Positions 20,126-28,799 are shown, counted from the stretch's first letter. The stretch: DNA of 64,000 nt from Trinickia mobilis (GCF_017315705.1 NZ_JAFLRF010000001.1:62001-126000); one strand, 5' to 3'. Translations and numbers: made by a program. The notes: generated from the letters alone by a model not told the origin.

Positions 20126-20527
20126 TCAATCTACAGCCGATGCTCGATCCGCAGGGAACGCGAAGCATCGGGCGCCCGCGTATGCAAGGACCGTGTAGGT
20201 CAGCATTCCATAAAGCTGAACGATCAGGCTGCCCTGGCTCACGCGCGCCCCGAGCCATACCACCACCAGCAGATTCGCGGCATAGGCCACGAGACATACG
20301 AGCGCGTAACGGAACAAGCCCGTGCCTATTGCGCCACGATGGCGAAACGTCCACTTGCGATTGAGCACGAAGCTCCATAGAAACGCTACCGAATAACCGG
20401 CTACATTAGCCGCGACGTTGCTGAATCCAAAGCCGCTCAAGGTGAGCCAGATCACCGCAAATCCAACCGCGGTATTTGACAACCCAACGAGCACATATCG
20501 CACAGACGAATGATTGAACGTCTTCAT
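20126..20527 (-). CDS. GtrA family membrane protein
   Basis: A 133-residue protein with four predicted membrane helices of the GtrA family (RYVLVGLSNTAVGFAVIWL, then FLWSFVLNRKWTFRHRG, the conserved NRxWTF motif). GtrA is thought to flip an undecaprenyl-phosphate-linked sugar made by GtrB across the inner membrane. A GtrB homologue is two genes upstream, so the pair is complete. The frame is open to 20587; ATG 20527 was chosen because the conserved region begins there. Confidence 0.85.
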   Translation of the reverse strand: MKTFNHSSVRYVLVGLSNTAVGFAVIWLTLSGFGFSNVAANVAGYSVAFLWSFVLNRKWTFRHRGAIGTGLFRYALVCLVAYAANLLVVVWLGARVSQGSLIVQLYGMLTYTVLAYAGARCFAFPADRASAVD

Positions 20528-20596
20528 CGGTTCAAAGTGCTCACGGTAATTTGCCTGGCATTTGGTCGCTCGCCGACGTACGTCCATTCAACCGTC

Positions 20597-21328
20597 TCAA
20601 ATGGTCAGCACAGCGAGCAGCGACATCCCGAATGGAAGCGTGCCGTGTGCGAGCCATCGAGATTCCGCCTGGAAAATGCAATAGAGCGCGGCATTCACGG
20701 GCCTAGCCGGAATGGCGTCGCCGCTTGACATCTTGCGCCGAAGCAGCCGGTCGGACAAACGGGCTATTGCCGCAAGTGGGAAAAGCAGCGTGTTGAAGTG
20801 AGTGATGCGATCGACTCGATAACCCGCGACTTGCGCACACTCGACCAGCGATGCACGGCTGTAGCGACGGTAATGGTGGAGAAACTCGTCGTGAGCGCTC
20901 CACAACCACCCATATGCGGGTACCGTCACGACGATCGCTCCGCCCGGCGCTAGCAGCGCATGCATGTGTGCAAGCGAGCCGACGTCGTCAGAGATATGTT
21001 CAAGGCAGTCGAAGAAACAGATCAGATCAAATTGCCGCCCGTCGAAAGGCATGTCGTCAGGACAGCGCCCCGCACGAATATCAAAGCGGCCGCTGGTACG
21101 CCGTGATGTCAATGCAAGCGCTGTCTCGTCCATTTCAAGCCCGCTCACGCTGCCGAATTCGGACAGCATTTCCAAATTTCCACCCGTGCCCGAACCCACT
21201 TCAAGCACGCGAGCTTTTGGCGGCAATGCGAGACGGCGCAACACCGAACCAAGGACGTCGCGGCGTCCGCGGAACCACCAATGCTCGGTCTCGGTCTCGG
21301 CCATCTCCAAATAGGCTTCCGGGGACAT
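20597..21328 (-). CDS. Class I SAM-dependent methyltransferase
   Basis: A 243-residue cytosolic methyltransferase. SAM-binding motif I is VLEVGSGTGGNLEML (about 40-54), the acidic loop follows (SGLEMDE), and motif IV is FDLICFFDCLEHI. The N-terminus HWWFRGRRDVL is typical of methyltransferases in polysaccharide or lipid-glycan clusters. A good ribosome site (AGGAG) precedes ATG 21328. It sits between the GtrB and GtrA genes, 17 bp after the GtrB stop. Inference: it methylates a sugar or lipid carrier intermediate. Confidence 0.85.
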   Translation of the reverse strand: MSPEAYLEMAETETEHWWFRGRRDVLGSVLRRLALPPKARVLEVGSGTGGNLEMLSEFGSVSGLEMDETALALTSRRTSGRFDIRAGRCPDDMPFDGRQFDLICFFDCLEHISDDVGSLAHMHALLAPGGAIVVTVPAYGWLWSAHDEFLHHYRRYSRASLVECAQVAGYRVDRITHFNTLLFPLAAIARLSDRLLRRKMSSGDAIPARPVNAALYCIFQAESRWLAHGTLPFGMSLLAVLTI

Positions 21329-21345
21329 GGCGGTCTCCTGTGGAG

Positions 21346-22413
21346 TCAGCGGCCAGCCACCCGCACGCGCGACGCCGCGCGCCTGCGTGTGGGCTCCAAC
21401 CGCGATACGTTGGGCACGCGCGATTCATCGCGCCGGACGGGCAGTGTGCTGACCTTGCTCTTCACTTGATAACGACGGCGCACCAGATAAACGGGACGTT
21501 CTTTCGTCTCGTAGTAAATGCGGCCGACATACTCCCCGACCACACCGATGCCGACCAATTCGATCCCGCCCATAAAGAGCAGGATCGAAAGCAGCGAGGC
21601 GTATCCAGGCACCGGGTTCCCGAACAAAATTGTGCGGCCGACAATTAACCCGCCGTAGCAAAAAGCGAGTGCTGCAATTGCCAGTCCTATATAGGTCCAG
21701 CTCCGCAAAGGCACCGTACTGAAGCTCGTGATCCCTTCAAGCGCTAAATTCCACAGCCGCCATCCCGAGAATTTCGAACTGCCGGCGCCCCTTGGTTCGC
21801 GCTGATATTCGACTATCACGGTCCGATAGCCGACCCACGCAAACAACCCCTTCATGAAGCGCCGTCGCTCGGGCAAGCTTCGCAACGCATTGACAACCGC
21901 ACGGTCCATCAGACGGAAATCGCCGACGTTTTCGGGCAGCTTGACATCGGATAGAGCGTTATGAATGCGATAGTAAAGCGCGGCCGTCGTGCGCTTTGCG
22001 AACGTGTCGCAGGCGCGGTTGGTGCGTTTGGCGGCAACGACTTCGGCACCGTCGAACCAGTGTTCGATCATTACTGGAATCAGGCTGGGCGGATCCTGCA
22101 GGTCGGCGTCAATGGGAATGACGGCGTCACCCGATGCCTCGTCGAGGCCGGCAGTCAATGCGGCCTCCTTGCCAAAGTTGCGCGTGAAGTCGATGACGCG
22201 CACACGCGCGTCACGCGCGCCGGCACCAACCAGCTTGTCGAGCGTTCCGTCGCTGCTGCCATCGTTGACACATACAATTTCGAAACGAATTGATTTGATC
22301 GCTTCGAGAACCGGAACGATTTCGGCAAAGAACGCGTCGACAGCATCGCGCTCGTTATAGAACGGCGCGACTACCGAAATCAATGGCTTGTTGATCTTCG
22401 TCCATACAGACAT
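21346..22413 (-). CDS. GtrB-type family 2 glycosyltransferase
   Basis: A 355-residue polyisoprenyl-phosphate glycosyltransferase of the DPM1/GtrB type. The N-terminal GT2 domain shows SVVAPFYNERDAVDAFF, the nucleotide-sugar region VNDGSSDGT and the DADLQDPP metal-binding motif. Two C-terminal membrane helices (about residues 230-300) anchor it in the inner membrane. The family transfers glucose or a related sugar from a nucleotide donor to undecaprenyl phosphate for a GtrA flippase. The start ATG 22413 follows GGGGGG. The C-terminal 40 residues are basic and look variable. Confidence 0.88.
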   Translation of the reverse strand: MSVWTKINKPLISVVAPFYNERDAVDAFFAEIVPVLEAIKSIRFEIVCVNDGSSDGTLDKLVGAGARDARVRVIDFTRNFGKEAALTAGLDEASGDAVIPIDADLQDPPSLIPVMIEHWFDGAEVVAAKRTNRACDTFAKRTTAALYYRIHNALSDVKLPENVGDFRLMDRAVVNALRSLPERRRFMKGLFAWVGYRTVIVEYQREPRGAGSSKFSGWRLWNLALEGITSFSTVPLRSWTYIGLAIAALAFCYGGLIVGRTILFGNPVPGYASLLSILLFMGGIELVGIGVVGEYVGRIYYETKERPVYLVRRRYQVKSKVSTLPVRRDESRVPNVSRLEPTRRRAASRVRVAGR

Positions 22414-22553
22414 GATGCCCCCCGTCATTTCCATCCAACGCTCAGGCTAAGCCGTGTCACACGCACGAACGCCGCCAACATCGGTCGATGCGAGTACGTC
22501 CCCTGCTTAGCCGGATACGCGGTCGAAATTGCCGCGTCTTTTATTGCTTTTCC

Positions 22554-23828
22554 TCATTCGCCGGGATACGGCCGAAGAACGGCGGGCTCGCGTCTTTCAA
22601 ACGCGATGCGTCGAACCAGCATCCAAAGCGTAATCGCCGAGATCAGCGGCATAAACTGAAACTTCACGTGCATGACGACGAGAACGCCGGCGAGAGGAGC
22701 AAACCAAAGCACGACGAGCCACTCGCGCTCGAAACGTTTCCATCCCCTATCCATGGCGTATTTGCAATACCACGCGATAAGCACGCCATACCAGGCGAGG
22801 TCATAGTCGAACAGATACGGACTGACCAAGAGGCTGGCACAGATCAGCACCGCGGCGCGTAACGGATAGGAGCTCTCGCGGCACCAGGCGTAAACCACTG
22901 CGGCTGCAGCGGCCAGCGCGGATACGCTTTGGGCCGCGTAGGCAAGCGCCGGGGGGGCATGAGCCAGCTTCGCGAGTACGAACACGGTCGGGATTCGCGC
23001 CAGGGCAACTCGCCCCGTTTCAATGTAGCTCGCCGTCATTCCCGCGTTGTGCAAGAATGCCGCGAGCGTTTCGGTCCCGAACGCAAGCACCGCGACGGCA
23101 AGCATCGACACCGCGGTCAAAGCGAGAGCAGCGAGGGCGCGCCAGGAACGGGAACACAGCAGCGCGAGCGGAACGAGCACTGCCAGGTGCGGCTTCATGC
23201 ACAGCAAGCCGAAACAAATTCCCGCCATCACGGGACGACGGCGAAGCAACACGAGTCCAAGAGCGGCGAGCGAGGCGGTTAGCAGGCCATTTTGCCCGGA
23301 GATCGCAACGAGGGCGGCCCCTGGAAATGCCGCTGCGGTGAGTATCACTTGCCGGCAAGGAAGCGTGGCGTGAATCGCCCTGATAAAGAGCGCATAGGTG
23401 CCGCCGAGAAAAAGTGCCGCGGCAATTTTCCAAGGTAGTAGTGCAAATGGATAAACGAACAGCAGGAATGTCGGTGGGTAAAGCCACGGTAGGATGCCGA
23501 CCGGGTGAGATATCGCGCCGCTCTCTATGTTGGTCAGGGCATCCACGTTGTAGGCATCGACTGCGTGCCCGTGTAACGCCAGGTACGACGAGCTCCAGAA
23601 CGCCAGAAAATCTTTTGCGAGCGGAGTGATGTATTCGTGCGGATGCCATACGGCTTTGTACAAGTAAATCACGACGAACAGCGCGTAGCAGATGAGCGCC
23701 AGGATCGCGTAATTCCACAATCGTTCGCTGTTGAGCCAGTGCTGTCGGCGCGCGGGAGAGGCTGCGGGCAACGTGACTGCCGGCCGCTCGTGCCGGACCG
23801 GCAGATTGCGTGGCGAGATCGAATTCAT
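22554..23828 (-). CDS. GT87/DUF2029 membrane glycosyltransferase
   Basis: A 424-residue polytopic membrane protein of the GT87 (DUF2029) family. It has about ten hydrophobic helices, a first periplasmic loop with KDFLAFWSSSYLALHGHAVDAYN (the DFxxFW acid region thought to be catalytic) and GILPWLYPPTFLLF. Actinobacterial members are polyprenyl-phosphate-mannose mannosyltransferases; proteobacterial substrates are unknown. A good ribosome site (GGGAG) precedes ATG 23828. As the first gene of the glycan group it could use the lipid-linked sugar made by the GtrA/GtrB pair. Confidence 0.8.
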   Translation of the reverse strand: MNSISPRNLPVRHERPAVTLPAASPARRQHWLNSERLWNYAILALICYALFVVIYLYKAVWHPHEYITPLAKDFLAFWSSSYLALHGHAVDAYNVDALTNIESGAISHPVGILPWLYPPTFLLFVYPFALLPWKIAAALFLGGTYALFIRAIHATLPCRQVILTAAAFPGAALVAISGQNGLLTASLAALGLVLLRRRPVMAGICFGLLCMKPHLAVLVPLALLCSRSWRALAALALTAVSMLAVAVLAFGTETLAAFLHNAGMTASYIETGRVALARIPTVFVLAKLAHAPPALAYAAQSVSALAAAAAVVYAWCRESSYPLRAAVLICASLLVSPYLFDYDLAWYGVLIAWYCKYAMDRGWKRFEREWLVVLWFAPLAGVLVVMHVKFQFMPLISAITLWMLVRRIAFERREPAVLRPYPGE

Positions 23829-25117
23829 GGTCGCTCTCCCACTATCGTTCGTGCACGTCGCAACGTGACCGAGCGAACGGACGGCATGCATACGGGCCGG
23901 AGATCAACGCCCACGTCGCAAGCGATCTAGCGTGCGAGACAAGAATCGCGCCGCTGAACAGGGTCGACCGCTCCTGCGTCAGCCAGCCATGCGCGCTGCT
24001 TTCGTCGCCGCGCGCCCCCCGAATTATGGAATGCATATTTTCTGCCTTGTGTGGTCACCGGACGTTATCCCATGAGCCGTCCGTTCAAACTTTTTTAATT
24101 CGCATCACGTGAATGCGAACGAGACATCACGCATGTCTGCTTGGCTCATTGTTGAGAGAAAACGATGCGATTTTCAACCCGCCTTTTCCTTAGCGAGACC
24201 GCGCGATCGTGCATTTGTGCGCCAGCGTACAAATTGAAAGTCGTGTCACGCAGATCCACCGGGGTGCATGTTTCAACATCGAAACGTTCCGTGTCGGCTG
24301 GCCACTTCCAAAAGCCGCCTTTCCCTTGAAATCGACGCGTTATCGAAGTAAGGGTATATCCCTAGCAATCTGCGCAAACGCAATATCCACATGCCATTCG
24401 GCTGTGTTGATTGACGACGGGCCGAAGCCCGATTTTGTCGCAGACCTGCGACAGCTTGGGCATCGATGGCCTTCCGCCAGAGCAGGTGTGGCGCCGAGAC
24501 GCCCGTGTTTTCGCGTATTTGGCAAAGCTGGCCCACCCCTTGCAAAGCGAATGGCGCGGAAGTCGACGACGTAACGACCGGCAGCCATTCGAACCGCTCG
24601 GCGCAGATCGAGCTGGAATCGCCACCGACGTTACCCGCGGGGATAGTCCTTAGCGTTCCCTGCCGCCAACCTCAAATGCGGCAGGAACCCGGACAGGACG
24701 ACGGACAATCGCCGACTGACCAGCGGGACCGGTCTCGACCGGACACCACGAGCAGGCACTGAAAGCCGGGGGGGCTCTAGCATGAAAACAATGCATCGAC
24801 GCGACGTATCACTAGTCGCTACTGCGACCTTCGCCTCGCACGTCCAGCCGGTTATCCGCCGGCCGGTCGCGGCGTGCGCGTTCGCGCGGTCTCTTATCGG
24901 GTCCACGCTCCACACAACGCGTTTCGTTTCACGCGGACCAGTCCGCCGCTTCCGCTGTATCAACTCTTCTACTCGTCTCCAATCGTTCAGGAATGCAGAC
25001 GGACGACAACGTTCCCGGTAGAAGAAATATCCGGTTGTACCCGCATCACCTGTAGTTCACTCCCGAAGCCATATCCGGCCAGGGTATTTAGTTCGCCACC
25101 TAAATGGAGAGTCACAC
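23829..25117. other. 1.3-kb divergent control region, no gene recognised
   Basis: Separates the minus-strand glycan genes from the plus-strand tad operon. Short open frames occur but none has a family match or coding character. It contains a 7-bp inverted repeat (24099-24105 with 24113-24119) around CACGTG, a second 7-bp inverted repeat (24437-24443 with 24446-24452), and a 6-bp inverted repeat (25086-25091 with 25100-25105) immediately before the flp1 ribosome site. Its size suggests complex regulation of both operons, or loss of a gene. Confidence 0.5.
24099..24119. promoter_or_regulatory. Palindromic candidate operator
   Basis: TTCGCAT and ATGCGAA are separated by 7 bp containing CACGTG, following a T-run in an AT-rich patch of the divergent region. 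The dyad symmetry is typical of a dimeric regulator site. The regulator is unknown. Confidence 0.35.
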
Positions 25118-25288
25118 ATGAAAGCCATTGTCAACCAAGCGAAGCGTTTCATTCGCGACGAGGAAGGCGCCACCATGGTCGAGTACGGACTTATGGTCGC
25201 CCTGATCGCCATCGTCTGCATTACAGCCGTCAAGTTGATCGGCACGAATTTGAACGACGTGTTCAGCGACATTGCGGTAGACGTTTGA
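25118..25288 (+). CDS. flp: Flp type IVb pilin 1
   Basis: A 56-residue prepilin, the likely major subunit of the Tad pilus. The leader of 17 residues (MKAIVNQAKRFIRDEEG) ends in the conserved Gly, followed by the Flp motif ATMVEYG with the Glu5-Tyr6 pair of mature Flp pilins and one hydrophobic helix. The mature form would be 39 residues. TGGAGAG lies just before ATG 25118, and a small inverted repeat precedes it. It is first in the tad operon and is followed by an intrinsic terminator that should keep its transcript more abundant than the rest. Confidence 0.93.
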   Translation: MKAIVNQAKRFIRDEEGATMVEYGLMVALIAIVCITAVKLIGTNLNDVFSDIAVDV

Positions 25289-25296
25289 TCGGGCAC

Positions 25297-25335
25297 AGCG
25301 GACGAATCCGTTACCTCGTTTCGTCCGCTTTTTTT
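25297..25335 (+). terminator. Intrinsic terminator / attenuator after flp1
   Basis: A 10-bp stem (25297-25306 with 25320-25329) followed by seven T (25329-25335). It sits between the first and second pilin genes inside the tad operon. Partial readthrough would give a high pilin to machinery ratio. Confidence 0.8.
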
Positions 25336-25384
25336 GTTCACCTATCTCTGAATTGCATGCAAGAACGACTCAAAGGAGTTGACC

Positions 25385-25615
25385 GTGAGCACAAATATTT
25401 CCATTCGATACGGTTTTTTTCGCCGCTTGGTAACCGATGCGCGAGATTCGCGCGCCGTTGAAATGACAAGGGCCTTTCTTCGCGATGAAGAGGGCGCCAC
25501 CATGGTCGAGTACGGCCTTATGGTCGCCCTTATCGCAATCGTCTGCATCACAGCGGTTCAGTTGATCGGCACGAATTTGAACGACGTATTCAGCGACATC
25601 GCGGCAGACGTTTGA
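25385..25615 (+). CDS. flp: Flp type IVb pilin 2, long leader
   Basis: A second Flp prepilin whose predicted mature 39 residues differ from pilin 1 at only two positions (Lys to Gln, Val to Ala), so it is a tandem duplicate. The leader is unusual: from GTG 25385, which has AAGGAG at ideal spacing, it is 37 residues long before Gly-ATMVEYG, against 17 in pilin 1. An internal ATG at 25463 would give an 11-residue leader but lacks a ribosome site. It could be a minor or alternative pilin, translated at a lower level. Confidence 0.85.
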   Translation: MSTNISIRYGFFRRLVTDARDSRAVEMTRAFLRDEEGATMVEYGLMVALIAIVCITAVQLIGTNLNDVFSDIAADV

Positions 25616-25728
25616 TCAGGCGAAGCAGACAGAATTTGCGTTCTCGAGTCTGTCCGAGTTCGACTGCTTTGGCACGTAGGGCACCACGACGCCAAGGTGC
25701 CCGCGAAAATAAATTCCAGGGGGGCGTG

Positions 25729-25914
25729 ATGCATGCACAGCACACGATCGTTTCGAGGTTCCTGAAAGAGGACCAGGGCGCCACCATGGTCGAGTACGCG
25801 TTGCTCATATCGCTCATCGCGCTCATTGCCTTTGCGGGGGTCGTGGCTTTCGGCAATTCGATGCAAACCCTCTATCAGAACATTCGCGATCAAATCGCGG
25901 CCGCGCTCGCTTGA
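25729..25914 (+). CDS. flp: Flp type IVb pilin 3, divergent
   Basis: A 61-residue prepilin with a 17-residue leader (MHAQHTIVSRFLKEDQG) and the mature start ATMVEYALLISLIALIAF. It keeps the Glu-Tyr pair but diverges from pilins 1 and 2 after the helix, ending SMQTLYQNIRDQIAAALA. ATG 25729 follows GGGGGG; GTG 25726 is possible. It precedes the prepilin peptidase gene by 27 bp. It is likely a minor pilin or a subunit used under other conditions. Confidence 0.9.
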   Translation: MHAQHTIVSRFLKEDQGATMVEYALLISLIALIAFAGVVAFGNSMQTLYQNIRDQIAAALA

Positions 25915-25941
25915 CGCAAACAAACCAGACCGAGGCTCCTG

Positions 25942-26484
25942 ATGCTGCTCCTAACTCTTCCTCCTCAACCCATCGCGCCGTGCGTCATCGCGATGGCTGT
26001 GGTCGCGGCAAGCACGGACATCGTGTGCCGCCGCATTCCGAATCAGATCATCGGGATTGGCCTGATTGCGTCGCTCCTGATTCAGGCATGGGTGAATGGC
26101 CCGCTCCTTGGCAGCGGCAACTGGCTCGCGGGCGCCATGACCGGGTTCGGGCTGCTGGTACCGCTTTACATGGTGCGCGGCATGACCGCCGGCGACGTGA
26201 AGCTGCTGCTGATGATCGGCACATGGGTCGGCCCGACGATGACCCTCTACATCGCCCTCGCGACCTTTGTCATAGGCGGTGCATGGTCGCTCGCCTTTGG
26301 GCTATGGCACAAACGCATGACGCTTCTGCTCATGAACATCCTGCACCTCCTTTATGGAGGGTGGCGCATCGGACGCAAGGCGAATGCGCTGCCATACACG
26401 CCGATCAAATCGGTCGGATCGTTGCCTTACGGGGTGGCCATTGCGGCTGGAACCATAGGCGTTGTCTTTGCGTCGGTAGCGTAA
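25942..26484 (+). CDS. cpaA: Prepilin peptidase CpaA/TadV
   Basis: A 180-residue inner-membrane aspartic protease that removes the leader from Flp prepilins and TadE/F pseudopilins. The two catalytic aspartates are visible: Asp26 in STDIVCRRIPN and Asp85 in GMTAGDVKLL, a TAGD variant of the GxGD motif. It has about six helices and lacks the N-terminal methylase domain of PilD, as expected for CpaA. The last 60 residues are more polar than usual. It lies between the pilins and the AAA+ ATPase gene in the operon. Confidence 0.92.
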   Translation: MLLLTLPPQPIAPCVIAMAVVAASTDIVCRRIPNQIIGIGLIASLLIQAWVNGPLLGSGNWLAGAMTGFGLLVPLYMVRGMTAGDVKLLLMIGTWVGPTMTLYIALATFVIGGAWSLAFGLWHKRMTLLLMNILHLLYGGWRIGRKANALPYTPIKSVGSLPYGVAIAAGTIGVVFASVA

Positions 26485-26520
26485 CCGTGGCAATCGAGTG
26501 AGACGAGAGGGAGAGGAACC

Positions 26521-27924
26521 ATGACCGAACAGAATACCGAACACAGCGGCGGCGCACAGGTTACACGCCTGCACCAATCCCCGCTGTTGCGCGGACGCCT
26601 TGCGGACGCGCCGAGCGCTTCGCTGCGCGCCCCCCGCTCTCTCGCCGACACGGGTTTGCCGCCCGTGTTCGTCGGCCGTCTCGTGCTCAAATCGACGCTC
26701 TTGAACGGCAAGTCGAGCTTCTCCGATCTCTCGGAGCGGCACCGGCTTCCCGTCTCGGTGCTAGAGGACGTACTGGCGTTCCTCGTGCGCGAGCGTCTTG
26801 CCGAGATTACCCATCGCGGCGCCACCGACATCGACGTTCATTTCCGCCTCACGGAAGCCGGACGTGACCTTGCCGTCGATGAACTCTCGCGTTGCAGCTA
26901 CTGCGGCCCGGCACCCGTTGCATACGAGACCTATGTCGAGATCGTGCGCGAGCACTCGGTGCGCCGGCAGCGCATCTCGCAGTCCGACGTACGCGCCGCG
27001 TTCCGTGACCTGCGCGTCGACCCTGCCTTGCTCGATTCAGCCGCCGCCTCGCTCAACGCCGGGCGGCCGCTGATGCTGTACGGCCCGGCCGGCAGCGGCA
27101 AGACGTTCCTCGCCGAGCGGCTCGGACTGCTGCTGCAAGGCGACGTGCCGATTCCGTATGCCATCTACGTCAGCGGCGAGATCGTGCAACTGTACGACCC
27201 GCTGCTGCACCACGACGCCCCCGCGGCCAGCTCCGCGGCCGCGGGCGACAAGCGCTGGCGCATGTGCCGCCGGCCCGTCGTGATCTCGGGCGGCGAGTTG
27301 ACGCTCGAGGGGCTCGACCTGCGCTATGACGCCGCTGCGGGGTTTTATCAGGCGCCGCCGCACATGAAGGCAAACATGGGCCTCTACATCGTCGACGACC
27401 TCGGACGCCAACGGGTCGCCGCGCAGGACCTGCTCAACCGCTGGATCATGCCGCTCGATCGTGCCGTCGACTTGTTCACGCTGCAGTCCGGCTCGCGTTT
27501 CTCCGCGCCGTTCGACGTGTGGCCGGTGTTCTCGAGCAATCTCGATCCAGCCGCGATCGGCGACGAAGCGTTCTTGCGCCGCCTCGGCTCGAAGCTGCAT
27601 ATCGGTCCGCTGCCGCTCGAGAGCTACCGGGCCGTGTTCGAAGCGTGCTGCGCCTCGCTGGGACTCGCCGTCACGCAAAGCGCGTTCGACTACCTGCTGC
27701 ACAACCTGCACATGGTGAGCGGCAAGCCGTTTCTCGCCTGTTATCCGCGCGACCTGCTGAGCTTGGTGGGCGCATCCGTGGACTACCGCGGTGCCGCGCG
27801 CGAAGTGACCGAAGAAGGGTTGCGCGAAGCGTGGAACAGTTACTTCGGCACGGTCACGGATCACAACAGCCGTTATCCGCCGGCCACCGAACGACCCGGC
27901 AAAAAGCTTGCTGCCGGCGAATAG
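26521..27924 (+). CDS. Winged-helix AAA+ ATPase of the tad operon
   Basis: A 467-residue cytosolic protein. Residues about 45-120 resemble a winged helix (FSDLSERHRLPVSVLEDVLAFLVRERL). The AAA+ core has Walker A YGPAGSGKT, Walker B LYIVDDLGRQ and sensor-1-like VFSSNLDP. It is neither the secretion ATPase CpaF nor the TadZ-type ATPase, both encoded further along. Its place between cpaA and cpaB suggests a role in regulating or remodelling the Tad machine, for example a MoxR-like chaperone or a transcription-linked switch. Homologues occur in Burkholderia and Ralstonia tad loci as far as I recall, without known function. GGGAGAGG precedes the ATG. Confidence 0.8.
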   Translation: MTEQNTEHSGGAQVTRLHQSPLLRGRLADAPSASLRAPRSLADTGLPPVFVGRLVLKSTLLNGKSSFSDLSERHRLPVSVLEDVLAFLVRERLAEITHRGATDIDVHFRLTEAGRDLAVDELSRCSYCGPAPVAYETYVEIVREHSVRRQRISQSDVRAAFRDLRVDPALLDSAAASLNAGRPLMLYGPAGSGKTFLAERLGLLLQGDVPIPYAIYVSGEIVQLYDPLLHHDAPAASSAAAGDKRWRMCRRPVVISGGELTLEGLDLRYDAAAGFYQAPPHMKANMGLYIVDDLGRQRVAAQDLLNRWIMPLDRAVDLFTLQSGSRFSAPFDVWPVFSSNLDPAAIGDEAFLRRLGSKLHIGPLPLESYRAVFEACCASLGLAVTQSAFDYLLHNLHMVSGKPFLACYPRDLLSLVGASVDYRGAAREVTEEGLREAWNSYFGTVTDHNSRYPPATERPGKKLAAGE

Positions 27925-27956
27925 GCCGGCCCCCATGATCAACGAGGAGTCTTGCC

Positions 27957-28799
27957 ATGAAAAACAGTCGCGCTCTCATCATGCTGGCGATGGCCATGCT
28001 GGCCGGCCTGGCCGCCGTCGTCTTCGCGTCGCGATGGCTGATGCACACCTCGTCGAGCGGGATGACGACTGTTGCCGTCGCGACAGAAGACATCAATCTC
28101 GGCGAGCCGCTCAACACGAACTTGATTCGCACCGTCAGCTGGCCCACGTCGAGCGTGCCCCCGGGCTCGTTCACCGACGTAAAGGCGCTCGACGGTCGCG
28201 TCGTGCGCACGAGTCTCGCTCGCGGCGAGCCGGTGCTCGAATCGAAGCTCGCGCCGCTTGGCACGAAGGGCGGCCTGTCCGCCGTCATCAACGATGGTGA
28301 TCGGGCGATCACGGTCCGCGTGAACGACGTGATCGGCGTGGCGGGCTTCGCATTGCCGGGCAACTACGTCGACGTCATCGTCAACACGCAACAACCCGAA
28401 AGCAAGAACGACCAGCAGCAGAGCATCTCGAAGATCGTGCTCGAGAAGATCCTGGTCCTCGCCGTGGCCCAGCAAGTCAGTCGCGACGACACGCAGCCGA
28501 AGGTCGTCAACGCGGTCACGCTCGAAGTCACGCCCGATCAGGCGGAAAAGCTCGATCTCGCGCGCAGCGTCGGCACGTTGTCGCTGGTTCTGCGCAATCA
28601 GGTCGACAAGGACACGCTGACCACGAAGGGCGCGACCAAGCTCACGCTGCTCGGCACGCCGCCCGCACCGGCGTCGGCGCCCGCAGCCGCGCCGCGGCCA
28701 GCGCGCGTGCGCTATGTCGCACGCACCGAGCACGCCGAATCGAAGCGCGACTGTGTCGGCGTGCTCGCCGGCGTGAAGGGCAGCGTCGAATGCTTTTAA
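27957..28799 (+). CDS. cpaB: Flp pilus assembly protein CpaB/RcpC
   Basis: A 280-residue periplasmic protein with an N-terminal membrane anchor (LIMLAMAMLAGLAAVVFASRW) and a SAF domain (TVAVATEDINLGEPLNTNLI to GRVVRTSLARGEPVLESKLA), then the RcpC domain (GVAGFALPGNYVDVIVN, LEVTPDQAEKLDLARSVGTLSLVLR). It is thought to link the inner-membrane platform to the secretin. The Pro/Ala-rich stretch and the last 30 residues, with two cysteines, are less conserved. GAGGAG precedes the ATG. A 14-bp GC palindrome (28807-28820) separates it from cpaC. Confidence 0.92.
   Translation: MKNSRALIMLAMAMLAGLAAVVFASRWLMHTSSSGMTTVAVATEDINLGEPLNTNLIRTVSWPTSSVPPGSFTDVKALDGRVVRTSLARGEPVLESKLAPLGTKGGLSAVINDGDRAITVRVNDVIGVAGFALPGNYVDVIVNTQQPESKNDQQQSISKIVLEKILVLAVAQQVSRDDTQPKVVNAVTLEVTPDQAEKLDLARSVGTLSLVLRNQVDKDTLTTKGATKLTLLGTPPAPASAPAAAPRPARVRYVARTEHAESKRDCVGVLAGVKGSVECF

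Noticed and set aside
24209-24574. 121-codon open frame in the 1.3-kb gap, possible transposase relic
   Set aside because: No transposase motif could be identified on either strand.
24782-25021. 79-codon open frame preceded by a G-run, in the tad control region
   Set aside because: No family match, Arg-rich, no conserved features; more likely leader DNA than a gene.
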